Part shown: piece by piece, positions 11,837 to 22,672 of the stretch
Layout: each line of letters begins with the position of its first letter
Numbering within the stretch: position 1 is the first letter of the stretch
NCBI GenBank assembly: GCA_024644535.1
Contig: JAHEKX010000007.1
Span: 76,654-140,653, forward strand
Origin: Gammaproteobacteria bacterium
Lineage (GTDB): Bacteria; Pseudomonadota; Gammaproteobacteria; Pseudomonadales; Halieaceae
DNA length: 64,000 nucleotides
Reading direction: 5' to 3'
Notes under the pieces: generated by a model
Told to the model about the DNA's origin: nothing
Seen by the model: only the letters and a program-made list of their open reading frames with translations
Database searches by the model: none
Made by a program: the position numbers and the translations under genes

Positions 11837-12055
11837 ATGGCTAAAGAAGACCAAATTGAAATGGATGGCGAAGTCGTTGACACGCTTCCTAACACAACGT
11901 TCCGCGTTAAGCTCGAAAATGGGCACGTTGTGACTGCGCACATCAGTGGCAAGATGCGCAAACACTACATTCGTATTTTGACTGGCGATAAAGTTCGCGT
12001 TGAACTAACGCCTTACGATTTGACGAAAGGTCGCATTACTTACCGTGAGAGATAA
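11837..12055 (+). CDS. infA: Translation initiation factor IF-1
   Basis: 72 residues from the ATG at 11837 ([11 protein letters not shown]), exactly the family length; the open frame extends 11 codons upstream without similarity. It is a single OB-fold with [29 protein letters not shown] and [14 protein letters not shown]-1 binds the 30S A site during initiation. It faces clpA across a shared hairpin. Confidence 0.97.
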   Translation: MAKEDQIEMDGEVVDTLPNTTFRVKLENGHVVTAHISGKMRKHYIRILTGDKVRVELTPYDLTKGRITYRER

Positions 12056-12081
12056 AAAGCCTCGAGCTTAGCTCAAGGCTT
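12053..12081 (-). terminator. Intrinsic terminator between infA and clpA
   Basis: An 11-bp stem (12057-12067 with 12071-12081, one mismatch, loop TTA) overlaps the clpA stop. Read on the minus strand it is followed by a T-run, so it should end clpA transcripts. On the plus strand the downstream T-run is poor, so it may work only partly for infA. Confidence 0.65.
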
Positions 12082-14362
12082 CAACTTGCTGTTCTTGTGA
12101 CTGCGCACTTTCAACTTCAAGCGATAACGCGTCTCCGGACTCGCTAACGCGAACGTGAACTGTTCCCCCTGACGCAGCGAGCGATCCGAACAGAACCAAC
12201 TCTGCCAAAGGCTTTTTAATAAATTCCTGTATTACACGCGCCATGGGTCTAGCACCCATGTGCATATCGTAGCCCTTCTCGACCAGCCACAAACGAGCGT
12301 CCTCATCGACCTCTAGCTGTACCCGCTTATCGTCTAGCTGCCCTTGAAGCTCGGTAAGGAATTTGTCGACTACCGTGAGTATCACGTCTTCGCCGAGAGG
12401 CTCAAACTCTACGATACTGTCTAACCGGTTGCGAAATTCAGGGGTGAAGGACCGATTGATCGCCTCCATCCCATCAGTTCGGTGATCTTGCTGAGTAAAG
12501 CCAATAGAACGACGACTGATACGCTCGGCCCCAGCGTTTGTTGTCATAACTAAGATAACATTGCGGAAGTCCGCTTTACGTCCGTTGTTGTCAGTTAGCG
12601 ATCCATGGTCCATGACTTGCAACAAAAGGTTGAACACTTCAGGGTGTGCTTTTTCAATTTCGTCTAGCAGTACGACAGCATGTGGATGCTTCGTCACTGC
12701 GTCAGTCAGCAAACCTCCTTGGTCGAAACCGACGTAGCCCGGGGGCGCACCGATCAATCTTGATACGGTATGCCGCTCCATATATTCGCTCATGTCGAAG
12801 CGAATGAGCTCAAGTCCCAGCATTGTGGCCAGCTGGCGGGTAATCTCTGTTTTCCCTACACCTGTAGGTCCAGCTAATAGGAAGCTGCCAATGGGCTTGT
12901 ATTCTGACTTTAACCCAGCGCGAGCTAATTTGATGGCTGAGCTAAGTTCCGACACGGCTTTGTCTTGGCCAAATACCACCATCCTAAGATTGTTTTCGAG
13001 CTTTTCAAGCGTCGATTTGTCGTCGCGGCTAACCGATTTCGGGGGAATACGCGCGATTTTTGCAACGATTGCCTCGATATCACTGACACCAATTTGTTTT
13101 TTTCGCTTCGATTTCGGTAGTAGCTGCTGGTATGCACCCGCCTCGTCGATTACGTCGATGGCTTTATCTGGCAAGAACCTGTCGGTGATATAGCGGGCGG
13201 CTAAGTCCGTGGCTACGCGCAATGCTTTGTCGGTATAGCGAACTTTGTGGTGCTCTTCGAAGCGCGACTTGAGGCCTTTTAAAATTTTGTACGCGTCATC
13301 GGGTGAAGGCTCGGTTACATCGATCTTCTGAAAGCGACGACTAAGCGCTTTATCTTTGTCGAAGATGCCACGGTACTCGGCATAGGTTGTCGAGCCAACG
13401 CAGCGCAACTTGCCGGAGGTTAAAAGGGGTTTTAGCAAATTGCTGGCATCCATAACACCGCCCGATGCGGCACCAGCTCCGATAATAGTATGAATCTCAT
13501 CAATAAATAAGATTGCCCCTTCGTGCTTGGAAAGCTCTTTTAGTAAGCCTTTAAAACGTTTTTCGAAGTCGCCACGATATTTAGTGCCCGCAAGTAGTGC
13601 ACCCATGTCAAGAGAATACACAGTGCTTTTCGCCAGTAGTTCAGGCGCCTCGCCGTCTTGAATTAGTTTCGCAAGGCCCTCAACAATTGCGGTTTTACCC
13701 ACTCCCGATTCGCCCACTAACAGAGGGTTGTTTTTGCGACGCCGAGCCAGTACTTGCGCCAGACGCTCGACCTCCTGCGCTCGCCCTATAAGAGGATCAA
13801 TATCTCCTTCATAGGCCTTCAAATTCAGGTTCGTCGCAAAGTTACTCAGCGGGTTACCTTCACTATTTTCCTCGCTGGCTTCAGTATTGCTTGTTTGGCT
13901 TATTTCCTCTTCGGAATTGTCGCCAAGCTTTGAGACGCCATGCGTAATGTAATTCACAACATCCAAACGCGAAATGTTTTGCGTTTTGAGATAGTAAACC
14001 GCCTGACTCTCTTGCTCACTAAATATTGCAACCAGTATGTTCGCTCCGCTGACCTCGTCTTTGCCCGAGCTCTGCACGTGGAACACGGCACGTTGAATCA
14101 CGCGCTGAAAGCCCAGTGTGGGATGCGTATCAAACTGATCACTCTCGTTATCTTCTATGAGAGGTGTCGTGGAATCAATAAACTCAGCGAGGTCTGCGCG
14201 TAAAGCATCACTGTCCGCTCCGCAGTGCTTTAGAACCAAAACGGCGTCTGGGTTGTCTAGCATGGCTAACAGCAGGTGCTCTACCGTAAGATACTCGTGC
14301 TGCTTTGATTGTGCTGAGCGAAACGCCTCATTTAAGCTTAGCTCTAGTGCCTTATTTAACAT
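12068..14362 (-). CDS. clpA: ATP-dependent Clp protease ATPase subunit ClpA
   Basis: 764 residues. The ClpS-binding N domain is formed by two repeats (about 1-145), followed by two AAA+ modules. Walker A motifs are [13 protein letters not shown] (about 216) and [10 protein letters not shown] (about 494); Walker B motifs are ILFIDEIHT and [10 protein letters not shown]. An IGF-type ClpP loop should lie in the second module (a GFTQQDH segment is visible). ClpA unfolds substrates into ClpP, which is not in this window. It begins 11 bp after clpS behind a good AAGGA site. Confidence 0.97.
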   Translation of the reverse strand: MLNKALELSLNEAFRSAQSKQHEYLTVEHLLLAMLDNPDAVLVLKHCGADSDALRADLAEFIDSTTPLIEDNESDQFDTHPTLGFQRVIQRAVFHVQSSGKDEVSGANILVAIFSEQESQAVYYLKTQNISRLDVVNYITHGVSKLGDNSEEEISQTSNTEASEENSEGNPLSNFATNLNLKAYEGDIDPLIGRAQEVERLAQVLARRRKNNPLLVGESGVGKTAIVEGLAKLIQDGEAPELLAKSTVYSLDMGALLAGTKYRGDFEKRFKGLLKELSKHEGAILFIDEIHTIIGAGAASGGVMDASNLLKPLLTSGKLRCVGSTTYAEYRGIFDKDKALSRRFQKIDVTEPSPDDAYKILKGLKSRFEEHHKVRYTDKALRVATDLAARYITDRFLPDKAIDVIDEAGAYQQLLPKSKRKKQIGVSDIEAIVAKIARIPPKSVSRDDKSTLEKLENNLRMVVFGQDKAVSELSSAIKLARAGLKSEYKPIGSFLLAGPTGVGKTEITRQLATMLGLELIRFDMSEYMERHTVSRLIGAPPGYVGFDQGGLLTDAVTKHPHAVVLLDEIEKAHPEVFNLLLQVMDHGSLTDNNGRKADFRNVILVMTTNAGAERISRRSIGFTQQDHRTDGMEAINRSFTPEFRNRLDSIVEFEPLGEDVILTVVDKFLTELQGQLDDKRVQLEVDEDARLWLVEKGYDMHMGARPMARVIQEFIKKPLAELVLFGSLAASGGTVHVRVSESGDALSLEVESAQSQEQQVEALS

Positions 14363-14373
14363 GACGTATTCCT

Positions 14374-14715
14374 TTAAGACTCATCATCACTTAACGGTTC
14401 GACTTCGCACAGTAAGGGGTGCTGATTTTCCCGCGAAAACTCATTAACTTCATAGGCTTTGGTTTCCGCGACATCCCGTGGATATATACCGCAAACCCCT
14501 TTTCCTTGCGTGTGCACGGCTAGCATAACTTGAGTGGCTTTTTCTCGATTCATCCTGAAGAAACGCTCCAACACCAAAACGACAAATTCCATCGGGGTGT
14601 AATCATCGTTCATTAACACCACTTTATAGAGTGGTGGCTTCTTCAGAGCGGGTTTTGCCGGTGCTACCGCTAGCCCGGTCCCGTCGTCGTGTTGATCTGG
14701 GTGTTCCTCACTCAT
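14374..14715 (-). CDS. clpS: ClpAP adaptor protein ClpS
   Basis: 113 residues from the ATG at 14715 (MSEEHPDQ); an ATG at 14745 would add ten residues. A flexible N-terminal tail precedes the core, which has [17 protein letters not shown], the N-degron pocket segment, and [20 protein letters not shown]. ClpS brings proteins with N-terminal Leu, Phe, Tyr or Trp to ClpA. In many gammaproteobacteria cspD lies upstream of clpS; here the next gene is icd and no cold-shock gene is present. Confidence 0.94.
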   Translation of the reverse strand: MSEEHPDQHDDGTGLAVAPAKPALKKPPLYKVVLMNDDYTPMEFVVLVLERFFRMNREKATQVMLAVHTQGKGVCGIYPRDVAETKAYEVNEFSRENQHPLLCEVEPLSDDES

Positions 14716-14828
14716 GGATACTGTTACCGCCTGGTTTGCCTTCATTATAGAGCATGTCACTTTCGCCCGCAGGGATATAAGAGTTATTTGTGGCGAAACT
14801 GGAAAATACAAGGGTAAACATAAGGCAT

Positions 14829-14869
14829 AAAAAAACCCGCGTCACTATGATTTACCAGTGCACGGGTTT
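14829..14869 (-). terminator. Intrinsic terminator of icd
   Basis: The stem 14833-14839 (AAACCCG) pairs with 14863-14869, and inner CACT/AGTG pairing strengthens it. On the minus strand it is followed by seven Ts. It lies just after the icd stop at 14886. Confidence 0.8.
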
Positions 14870-14885
14870 GTTGTGCCATAAAAAC

Positions 14886-16139
14886 TTACATTTTTGCGAT
14901 GATTTTCTGGCCGAACTCAGAGCAGCTCAAAAGCGTTGCGCCGTCCATTAAGCGCTCGAAATCGTAGGTCACTGTTTTAGCTTGGATAGCTCCGTTCATG
15001 CCGTCGATGATGAGGTCCGCGGCTTCATTCCAGCCCATGTGACGTAGCATCATTTCAGCCGAGAGAATCAGTGAGCCCGGGTTGACTTTATCTTGGCCTG
15101 CATACTTTGGGGCAGTGCCGTGAGTTGCTTCAAACAGCGCGACAGTGTCACTTAGGTTCGCACCGGGAGCAATACCAATGCCACCAACTTGCGCAGCTAG
15201 AGCGTCTGACAGGTAGTCGCCATTTAGATTCAAAGTCGCTACTACACTGTACTCTGCCGGGCGGGTAAGAATCTGTTGCAGCATAGCGTCAGCAATAACG
15301 TCTTTAATGACAATTTCTTTGCCGTTGTTCGGGTTTTTAATCGAAACCCATGGGCCGCCGTCTAGTAACTCACCGCCAAACTCACTTTGAGCCAATCCAT
15401 AACCCCAGTCACGGAAGGCACCTTCTGTGAATTTCATGATGTTGCCTTTGTGCACTAAGGTCACTGACGGTAAATCTTGGTCGATAGCGTATTGAATGGC
15501 TTTACGAACTAAGCGCTCGGTGCCCTCTTTTGAAACGGGCTTAATGCCTATGCCTACATTCTGAGGGAAGCGAATTTTCGTGACGCCCATTTCGTTCAGA
15601 AGGAAATCAACCACCTTTTGTGCTTCTGGTGTTCCCGCTTGGTATTCTACGCCCGCGTAAATGTCTTCTGAGTTCTCGCGGAAGATAACCATGTTGCAAG
15701 CGCCGGGATCTTTCACGGGCGAAGGCACGCCTTCAAACCAACGAACTGGGCGCAAGCAGGTGTATAAGTCTAATTCTTGCCGCAGAGCCACGTTCAGTGA
15801 GCGGAAGCCGCCACCAACGGGTGTTGTCAGGGGCCCTTTAATGGCCACAGAGTAAGCTTTGATCGCATCTAAGGTTTCTTCTGGGAACCAGTCACCGTCG
15901 TAAAGTTCGGCCGCTTTTTCACCGGTGTAAATTTCCATCCACGAGATTTTTTTCTCGCCACCGTAGGCTTTTTCGACCGCTGCATCGACCACATCGATCA
16001 TGACCGGGCTGATGTCCACTCCAATACCATCACCCTCGATGTAAGGAATAATTGGATTATTGGGGACGTTCAGGCTGTGATCTTCATTGACAGTAATAGA
16101 TTGACCTTCAGCAGGCACCTGAATGTGTTTGTATCCCAT
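14886..16139 (-). CDS. icd: NADP-dependent isocitrate dehydrogenase
   Basis: 417 residues from the ATG at 16139 ([12 protein letters not shown]), against 416 in E. coli; an ACGGAG ribosome site supports this start over the longer frame. Visible are [11 protein letters not shown], the substrate loop [13 protein letters not shown] with the regulatory serine, [17 protein letters not shown] and the C-terminal [12 protein letters not shown]. It oxidises isocitrate to 2-oxoglutarate in the TCA cycle. In relatives the loop serine (about residue 114) is phosphorylated by AceK; no aceK is present here. Confidence 0.97.
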   Translation of the reverse strand: MGYKHIQVPAEGQSITVNEDHSLNVPNNPIIPYIEGDGIGVDISPVMIDVVDAAVEKAYGGEKKISWMEIYTGEKAAELYDGDWFPEETLDAIKAYSVAIKGPLTTPVGGGFRSLNVALRQELDLYTCLRPVRWFEGVPSPVKDPGACNMVIFRENSEDIYAGVEYQAGTPEAQKVVDFLLNEMGVTKIRFPQNVGIGIKPVSKEGTERLVRKAIQYAIDQDLPSVTLVHKGNIMKFTEGAFRDWGYGLAQSEFGGELLDGGPWVSIKNPNNGKEIVIKDVIADAMLQQILTRPAEYSVVATLNLNGDYLSDALAAQVGGIGIAPGANLSDTVALFEATHGTAPKYAGQDKVNPGSLILSAEMMLRHMGWNEAADLIIDGMNGAIQAKTVTYDFERLMDGATLLSCSEFGQKIIAKM

Positions 16140-16163
16140 AGCTAACTCCGTAAAAAAATTTAA

Positions 16164-16180
16164 AACAATTGTTCGCGAAC
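16164..16180. promoter_or_regulatory. Two overlapping palindromes in the icd-rluE divergent gap
   Basis: AACAATTGTT (16164-16173) and GTTCGCGAAC (16171-16180) are each perfect 10-bp palindromes sharing three bases, 25 bp upstream of the icd ATG in a spot that would overlap its promoter. This could be an operator; no regulator can be named. Confidence 0.35.
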
Positions 16181-16220
16181 GCAAACCGCTTAGGCGCTGG
16201 GATGATATCATAGTCCAACT

Positions 16221-16850
16221 ATGGATGACCTCATTTTGCTTAACAAACCCATGAATATACTCTCTCAATTTAGCTCAGAGGGAGAAAAGCTGGGTATTTC
16301 TGAACTTGTCAGAGCACCAGAATACCGCATTGCCGGCCGTCTGGACGCCGATTCCGAGGGGCTCCTGGTTCTTACCTCTTTCGGTCGTCTGCAAGCGTAT
16401 CTCACGTCACCCAAACATAAGAGTTGGAAGTATTACTACGTGCAGGTAGAGGGTATCGTTAGCTCCGAGGCGATTTCGAGTTTGCAGGCTGGAGTTCAGC
16501 TTAAAGATGGTCTGACTCTGCCCGCTAAGGTTCGGGCAATTGAGCCGCCCCAGTTGTGGCAGAGAACACCACCCGTGCGATACCGAGCCAACATCCCTAC
16601 CTCTTGGCTTGAAATTGGATTGCAAGAAGGTCGTAATCGACAAATACGCCGCATGACTGCCAATGTGGGCTACCCCACTCTTCGCCTAGTTCGATATCAG
16701 TGTGGACCGTTTAAATTGGGGGAATTAGAGCCCGGTAAGTACATTCGTGTTCCGGTTCCCGATGAACTCAAAGTCTATGCGCAGCCTTCTGTGAAACCCG
16801 GAGTGCAAACGCGCTCTGCACACCGACCGTATGTGAGGCGTAAATCGTGA
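16221..16850 (+). CDS. rluE: 23S rRNA pseudouridine synthase RluE
   Basis: 209 residues, with no S4 domain. The catalytic aspartate lies in [17 protein letters not shown], and [23 protein letters not shown] is the family's C-terminal motif. The RluE branch modifies U2457 of 23S rRNA; the assignment is supported by location, since rluE lies beside icd and before nudJ in E. coli too. A basic C-terminal tail is present. Its stop overlaps the nudJ start as GTGA. Confidence 0.93.
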   Translation: MDDLILLNKPMNILSQFSSEGEKLGISELVRAPEYRIAGRLDADSEGLLVLTSFGRLQAYLTSPKHKSWKYYYVQVEGIVSSEAISSLQAGVQLKDGLTLPAKVRAIEPPQLWQRTPPVRYRANIPTSWLEIGLQEGRNRQIRRMTANVGYPTLRLVRYQCGPFKLGELEPGKYIRVPVPDELKVYAQPSVKPGVQTRSAHRPYVRRKS

Positions 16851-17299
16851 AGTCTTTTCGAGTAACCGTGGCAACCGTGGTCGCAGATCAAGGGCGATTT
16901 TTGATGGTAGAGGAGCGCGATAAACAGTCCTTGCAAATGGTTTACAATCAGCCTGCGGGTCATCTGGAATCAGGAGAGTCGATCATAGAAGGCGCTATCA
17001 GAGAGACCCTCGAAGAAACGGGGTTTGTCGTTACCCCCAATGGTGTGCTGAGTGTTGGCTTGTATAAACCAAAAGGTCGACCTGACACTTACTGCCGAAT
17101 CACTCTCAGTGCTGCGGTAACCGAACACATTGTAAATGCCGAAATTGACGCAGATATTCACCGGGTATTGTGGATGAGTCGCGAGCAACTCGAGACCGAA
17201 TCTGATAAGCTTCGTAGCCCTATGGTACTAGATAGTATCAGGCGTTATCAGGGTGGACACCTCTATCCTTTAAGCATGTTGGGACATTATGAATCCTAA
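16847..17299 (+). CDS. nudJ: Nudix phosphatase NudJ
   Basis: 150 residues from a GTG start overlapping rluE. The Nudix box reads [22 protein letters not shown], complete in its Gx5Ex7REUxEExG residues. E. coli NudJ hydrolyses thiamine pyrimidine pyrophosphates and nucleoside di- and triphosphates. The order rluE-nudJ-mnmA is conserved, which makes the call firmer than the domain alone would. The end overlaps mnmA by 11 bp. Confidence 0.9.
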   Translation: MKSFRVTVATVVADQGRFLMVEERDKQSLQMVYNQPAGHLESGESIIEGAIRETLEETGFVVTPNGVLSVGLYKPKGRPDTYCRITLSAAVTEHIVNAEIDADIHRVLWMSREQLETESDKLRSPMVLDSIRRYQGGHLYPLSMLGHYES

Positions 17300-18374
17300 G
17301 CAAAAAGTCATTGTTGGGTTATCCGGAGGCGTGGACTCTTCGGTAGCCGCTCTGTGTTTACTAGAACAGGGCTACGACGTCGAAGCGCTGTTCATGAAAA
17401 ACTGGGATGAGGATGACGATACCGAATATTGTACCGCGATGCAGGACTTTGCGGACGCCTCAGCGGTCGCCGCAGAGCTTGGCATTGTGTTACACGGCGC
17501 CAACTTTGCGCGTGAGTACTGGGACAGAGTATTCGAGTACTTTCTGGCAGAATATCAAGCGGGACGAACGCCAAACCCGGATATACTGTGCAATAAGGAA
17601 ATCAAATTTAAAGCATTTTTGGACTACGCTTTAAGACTGGGTGCCGACTACATTGCCACTGGCCACTACGCCCAAACTGGATGCGATGATGCGGGGCTCA
17701 CCACCCTGCGGAAAGGCGTCGATCCAAGTAAAGATCAAAGTTATTTTTTGCATCAGGTATCGCATCAAGCTCTCGCCAAAACGCTTTTCCCCCTTGGTAC
17801 TATGCACAAAACAGAGGTTCGCGAGCGGGCCAAAGCTGCGGGCCTGCCGACCTTCGATAAAAAAGATTCAACAGGCATTTGTTTTATCGGCGAGCGTCGC
17901 TTTAGCGATTTTCTCGCGACCTACCTACCGGCCCAACCGGGCAAAATTTATGCGGTTACAGGAGAAGAGCTGGGTAACCACCAGGGGTTAATGTACCACA
18001 CGATTGGACAGCGACAAGGCTTGGGTATCGGCGGCACAAAAGACTTTGGGGACGCCCCTTGGTATGTGGTCGATAAAGATCTAGACAACAATAGGCTTAT
18101 GGTAGCACAAGGCAATCAACACCCCAGTTTGTTCAAAAATCGACTGACGGTGGTTGCCCCGTTCTGGATAGGAGGCCTTCCAGGGCAAGAGTTTCATTGT
18201 TCAGCTAAAATTCGCTACCGGCAACTCGATCAGCGGTGCTCTGTTTTGTGCGCGGGCAATACGCTGTCGGTGGAATTTGATGAGCCACAACGCGCGATCA
18301 CGCCGGGGCAGTCAGCGGTGTTTTACGATGGTGACCGCTGCCTGGGCGGCGGCGTTATCGCAGGTGCTGAATGA
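17289..18374 (+). CDS. mnmA: tRNA 2-thiouridylase MnmA
   Basis: 361 residues. The PP-loop [13 protein letters not shown] at residues 10-22 binds ATP; the two catalytic cysteines are in [12 protein letters not shown] (about 102) and [10 protein letters not shown] (about 199). It makes the s2U34 wobble modification of tRNA-Glu, -Gln and -Lys, receiving sulfur through the Tus relay; a tusA lies at 60 kb. The stop overlaps hflD as ATGA. Confidence 0.97.
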   Translation: MNPKQKVIVGLSGGVDSSVAALCLLEQGYDVEALFMKNWDEDDDTEYCTAMQDFADASAVAAELGIVLHGANFAREYWDRVFEYFLAEYQAGRTPNPDILCNKEIKFKAFLDYALRLGADYIATGHYAQTGCDDAGLTTLRKGVDPSKDQSYFLHQVSHQALAKTLFPLGTMHKTEVRERAKAAGLPTFDKKDSTGICFIGERRFSDFLATYLPAQPGKIYAVTGEELGNHQGLMYHTIGQRQGLGIGGTKDFGDAPWYVVDKDLDNNRLMVAQGNQHPSLFKNRLTVVAPFWIGGLPGQEFHCSAKIRYRQLDQRCSVLCAGNTLSVEFDEPQRAITPGQSAVFYDGDRCLGGGVIAGAE

Positions 18375-18997
18375 GTCGCTTCGAGGATCAAGTTATTGCG
18401 TTAGCAGGGGTAGCTCAAAGCGCACGTCTGGTTGATCGTGTCGCCGTCAACGGACAAAGCCCTGAAGCATTCATGAATGCCTCGATTCAATCTTTATTCA
18501 CGTTTGAGGCGACAAATACGGCTGATATCTTTCAAGGGCTGGCAGGTGTTAGGCTAGGACTGCAGACTCTCGAAGGTGCCATGGGAAAGTCGCCCTCACC
18601 AGAATTAAGCAACACGCTACGTTATGTTTTTGGCATCCTTCACCTCGAACGAAAATTTAACGACGACGCTAAAATGCAGGAGACCGTTCGCTCTAGACTG
18701 GAACATGCCGCGTTCAAAGCGGAGCATTTTAGCGATAATCCCAAGTCGCTCATCCATAACTTAGCGGGCATCTACCAAGACACTTTAAGTCAGCTAAGCT
18801 TCCGTATAAAAGTGACGGGTAACAGCGAGTTCTTGGGTCAAGAGCATTACGCCGATCAAATACGCGCCTTGTTATTGGCGGGTATTCGCTCTGCGTTTCT
18901 GTGGCGTCAACTGGGCGGCACAAGGTGGCGTCTGCTATTGCAGCGAGGAAAAGTCGCGGCATTGGCAAAAACGCTTAGCAATTTACAAACTCATTAG
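18371..18997 (+). CDS. hflD: High-frequency lysogenisation protein HflD homologue
   Basis: 208 residues, all-helical. It is recognisable by [16 protein letters not shown] at the start, [13 protein letters not shown] and the C-terminal [13 protein letters not shown]. In E. coli HflD is membrane-associated and modulates lambda CII stability; its housekeeping role is not settled. The place between mnmA and purB is conserved across gammaproteobacteria. It starts inside the mnmA stop. Confidence 0.93.
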   Translation: MSRFEDQVIALAGVAQSARLVDRVAVNGQSPEAFMNASIQSLFTFEATNTADIFQGLAGVRLGLQTLEGAMGKSPSPELSNTLRYVFGILHLERKFNDDAKMQETVRSRLEHAAFKAEHFSDNPKSLIHNLAGIYQDTLSQLSFRIKVTGNSEFLGQEHYADQIRALLLAGIRSAFLWRQLGGTRWRLLLQRGKVAALAKTLSNLQTH

Positions 18998-19003
18998 GTT
19001 TAG

Positions 19004-20383
<1,380 letters not shown>

Positions 20384-20398
20384 CATTTTGGATGTAAA

Positions 20399-20414
20399 TG
20401 TGACATTGATCACA
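20399..20414 (+). promoter_or_regulatory. Perfect CRP/Vfr-type binding site
   Basis: TGTGACATTGATCACA matches the CRP consensus TGTGA-N6-TCACA at every defined base. It is intergenic, 16 bp after purB and 43 bp before the GNAT gene. A weak promoter (TTGCGA, 16 bases, TATTCT) could lie downstream, which would suit an activator site. cAMP-CRP or Vfr control is inferred. Confidence 0.7.
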
Positions 20415-20456
20415 ATGATGCTTTGCGAAAACCAAGACGGAGTTTATTCTTAACGC

Positions 20457-21392
20457 ATGATTAAGCACGAACGCGAACAGCTGGAGATTAAAATCGAGAA
20501 ACTCGATTGGAGTAAAGGCCGATCGGTACTGGCGATGATTCGTAAGCGCGTGTTTGTCGATGAGCAAGGAATCCCAGAATCTGTCGAGCTAGACGAGTTA
20601 GACGTGAGTGCACAGCACTTCGTCGCCATTGTCGATAAAAAGCCGGTAGGAACGGCAAGGCGACTCGCTGATGGCCGTGTGGGCCGCATGGCGGTATTAA
20701 GTGCTTATCGTAATGCGGGCGTGGGGTCGGCTTTAATAAATTACATCATTGAAGATGCAATGAAAGCCGGTTTACCTCGCCTGTACTTACACGCTCAAGA
20801 GCTGGCTATCGAATTTTACGCGCGTCATGGATTTGAAGTCTTAGGCGAGATGTTTGACGAAGCCTCACTCGCTCATCAGGCAATGGAATTGCCCTTGTAC
20901 TATTGGGATTACAGCCAACGTATTGTCGCCGCCAGCTACCCCACACCTAGCGATCAACTGGTCCTGAATTTAGCGCGCCGATCCCAACGTACGATTCGTA
21001 TATTTAGCGATACGCTAGACCACCTGCTGTTCGACGACAAGGATCTAGCAGAAAGACTGTCTGACTTGGCGCGTTCAACACGTGACTCTAAAGTACAGAT
21101 CTTAATTACCAACAGTCAGCTGATACAGCAGAAAGGTCACAGACTGCTGGACCTCTCGCGACGTTTGCCGAGTTCTGTGCATTTGCACATTACCAAAGTA
21201 CCAGAGGCTTTGGCGGGTAAAATGATGGTCTTAGCAGATCACGATGGCGTTTTGTATATGCCTAACATCCATGATGGCCGAGTGCGTTTCGAACCCACAG
21301 ATAGACCACTATGTTTGCGCCTCATCGAGGCCTTTGACCGCGTGTGGCAGCGCAGCGAGCAAGATCCCAATCTCCGAGAACTTGGCATCTAA
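20457..21392 (+). CDS. GNAT acetyltransferase with an extra C-terminal domain
   Basis: 311 residues, about twice a plain GNAT. Residues 1 to about 155 are an ElaA/YjdJ-like acetyltransferase with VFVDEQGIP, GRMAVLSAYRNAGVGSAL (acetyl-CoA loop) and FYARHGFEVLGE. Residues about 165-311 form a second domain (SDQLVLNLARRSQRTIRIFSD onward) that resembles the DUF7931 type, distantly phospholipase D-like but without an HKD motif; function unknown. A CRP-type site precedes it. The only ATG is 14 bases from a GGAG, so the ribosome site is weak. The 3' end overlaps the convergent Rieske gene by 4 bp. Confidence 0.8.
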   Translation: MIKHEREQLEIKIEKLDWSKGRSVLAMIRKRVFVDEQGIPESVELDELDVSAQHFVAIVDKKPVGTARRLADGRVGRMAVLSAYRNAGVGSALINYIIEDAMKAGLPRLYLHAQELAIEFYARHGFEVLGEMFDEASLAHQAMELPLYYWDYSQRIVAASYPTPSDQLVLNLARRSQRTIRIFSDTLDHLLFDDKDLAERLSDLARSTRDSKVQILITNSQLIQQKGHRLLDLSRRLPSSVHLHITKVPEALAGKMMVLADHDGVLYMPNIHDGRVRFEPTDRPLCLRLIEAFDRVWQRSEQDPNLRELGI

Positions 21393-21703
21393 ATCATAAT
21401 GCCAACACGATCACCCTCGTATATCAGGTCGTAAGTCGTAAGCGCCGAACACGGAAACCCCGCGGGCTTTACTAGGGCACCATTTTTTTTCAAATCGAAT
21501 TCAAAGCCATGAGCAGAGCAAAGAATGACACCGTTGCTAATCTGTCCATAATCGAGTTGGTAATTTTGGTGTGGACATGTGCGCGAAAAGGCGAAGGTCC
21601 GCCCTTCTTCGTGAAGTAGAATAATTTGAACGCCGTCGATTTTGAAGGCCTGACGATACCCTTCGCTGAGATTGATCAGCCGCTCTAGCGGAAAGAAGCG
21701 CAT
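21389..21703 (-). CDS. Rieske [2Fe-2S] domain protein
   Basis: 104 residues, a stand-alone Rieske fold. Cluster ligands are in CPHQ (about 38-41) and CSAHGFEFDL (about 57-66), the C-x-H...C-x2-H pattern of ferredoxin-type Rieske proteins. No signal peptide is seen, so it is likely a cytoplasmic electron carrier or the small component of an unidentified oxygenase. It starts 12 bp after meaB and looks like the last gene of the methylmalonyl-CoA operon; why it is there is unclear. Confidence 0.82.
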   Translation of the reverse strand: MRFFPLERLINLSEGYRQAFKIDGVQIILLHEEGRTFAFSRTCPHQNYQLDYGQISNGVILCSAHGFEFDLKKNGALVKPAGFPCSALTTYDLIYEGDRVGIMI

Positions 21704-21715
21704 GTCGTCATGCCG

Positions 21716-22672
21716 TTACAGTAGATCAAGTATTCGTTTGGCGGCAGTGTAAGTTGTGACGTCGTGCTCGGCAACCGCTTTCTCAAGCTCTGGCAAAAGA
21801 CACTTTATCTGCGGATTCGCCTGCAGCTTTGCTTCAAGACCTTCGCGAATAAGCTGATGCATCCACTGCAATCGCTGCGACTGACGTTCGGCTGCCAAAG
21901 CACCATTTGCCCTCGCCTGATTCCAGTAGTCTTGAATCATTTCCCAGACCTCGCCGATGCGTTCATCGTGTAGAGCTGAGCAAGTTCGAACCTGAGGTAT
22001 CCAGAAGCCACTGTGGCGCAACAAATGCATGGCATTTTGGTAGTGACGTTTCGCTTGATCAGCCAGGCCTAAGCTTTCGCCGTCGGCTTTGTTGATGACC
22101 AGTGCATCGGCGAGTTCCAAGATCCCTTTTTTTATACCCTGAAGCTCATCACCGCCGCCTGGCAGCATTAACAGCATAAAAAAGTCGACCATCCCGGCAA
22201 CTTGATGCTCGGACTGCCCTACGCCGACTGTTTCAACGAGTATCACGTCATAGCCCGCTGCTTCGCACAAGAGCATGGTTTCGCGCGTTTTCTGGGCTAC
22301 CCCTCCCAGAGCAGTTCCGGCAGGGCTGGGGCGAATAAAGGCCTCGTTGCTGCGCGAAAGCACTTCCATTCGAGTTTTATCGCCAAGAATAGACCCGCCT
22401 GCGATAGGAGAGCTTGGATCTACCGCCAGTACAGCGACTTTTTTACCTAAAGACAGCAGGTATAAACCAAAAGCTTCGATAAACGTCGATTTACCAACGC
22501 CGGGCACGCCGGTAATGCCTATTCTGATGCTGTGTCCGGTGCTAGGTAACAACGCAGCGAGTAGGTCTTGCGCCCGCTCTCGATCCTGCACTCGGGTGCT
22601 TTCGATCAGAGTAATTGCCTTGGCTAGCGCTCTGCGCTGGCCGGATTTAATCGCCTCGGGCGTTGGGTTCAT
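21716..22672 (-). CDS. meaB: Methylmalonyl-CoA mutase-associated GTPase MeaB
   Basis: 318 residues of the MeaB/ArgK G3E family. P-loop GVPGVGKSTFIEAFG (about 58-72), VDPSSPIAGGSILGDKTRME and ETVGVGQSE are diagnostic, and NKAD gives guanine specificity. MeaB guards the B12 mutase, gating cofactor loading and removing damaged cobalamin. Its ATG shares one base with the mutase stop, so the two are probably translated together. Confidence 0.95.
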   Translation of the reverse strand: MNPTPEAIKSGQRRALAKAITLIESTRVQDRERAQDLLAALLPSTGHSIRIGITGVPGVGKSTFIEAFGLYLLSLGKKVAVLAVDPSSPIAGGSILGDKTRMEVLSRSNEAFIRPSPAGTALGGVAQKTRETMLLCEAAGYDVILVETVGVGQSEHQVAGMVDFFMLLMLPGGGDELQGIKKGILELADALVINKADGESLGLADQAKRHYQNAMHLLRHSGFWIPQVRTCSALHDERIGEVWEMIQDYWNQARANGALAAERQSQRLQWMHQLIREGLEAKLQANPQIKCLLPELEKAVAEHDVTTYTAAKRILDLL

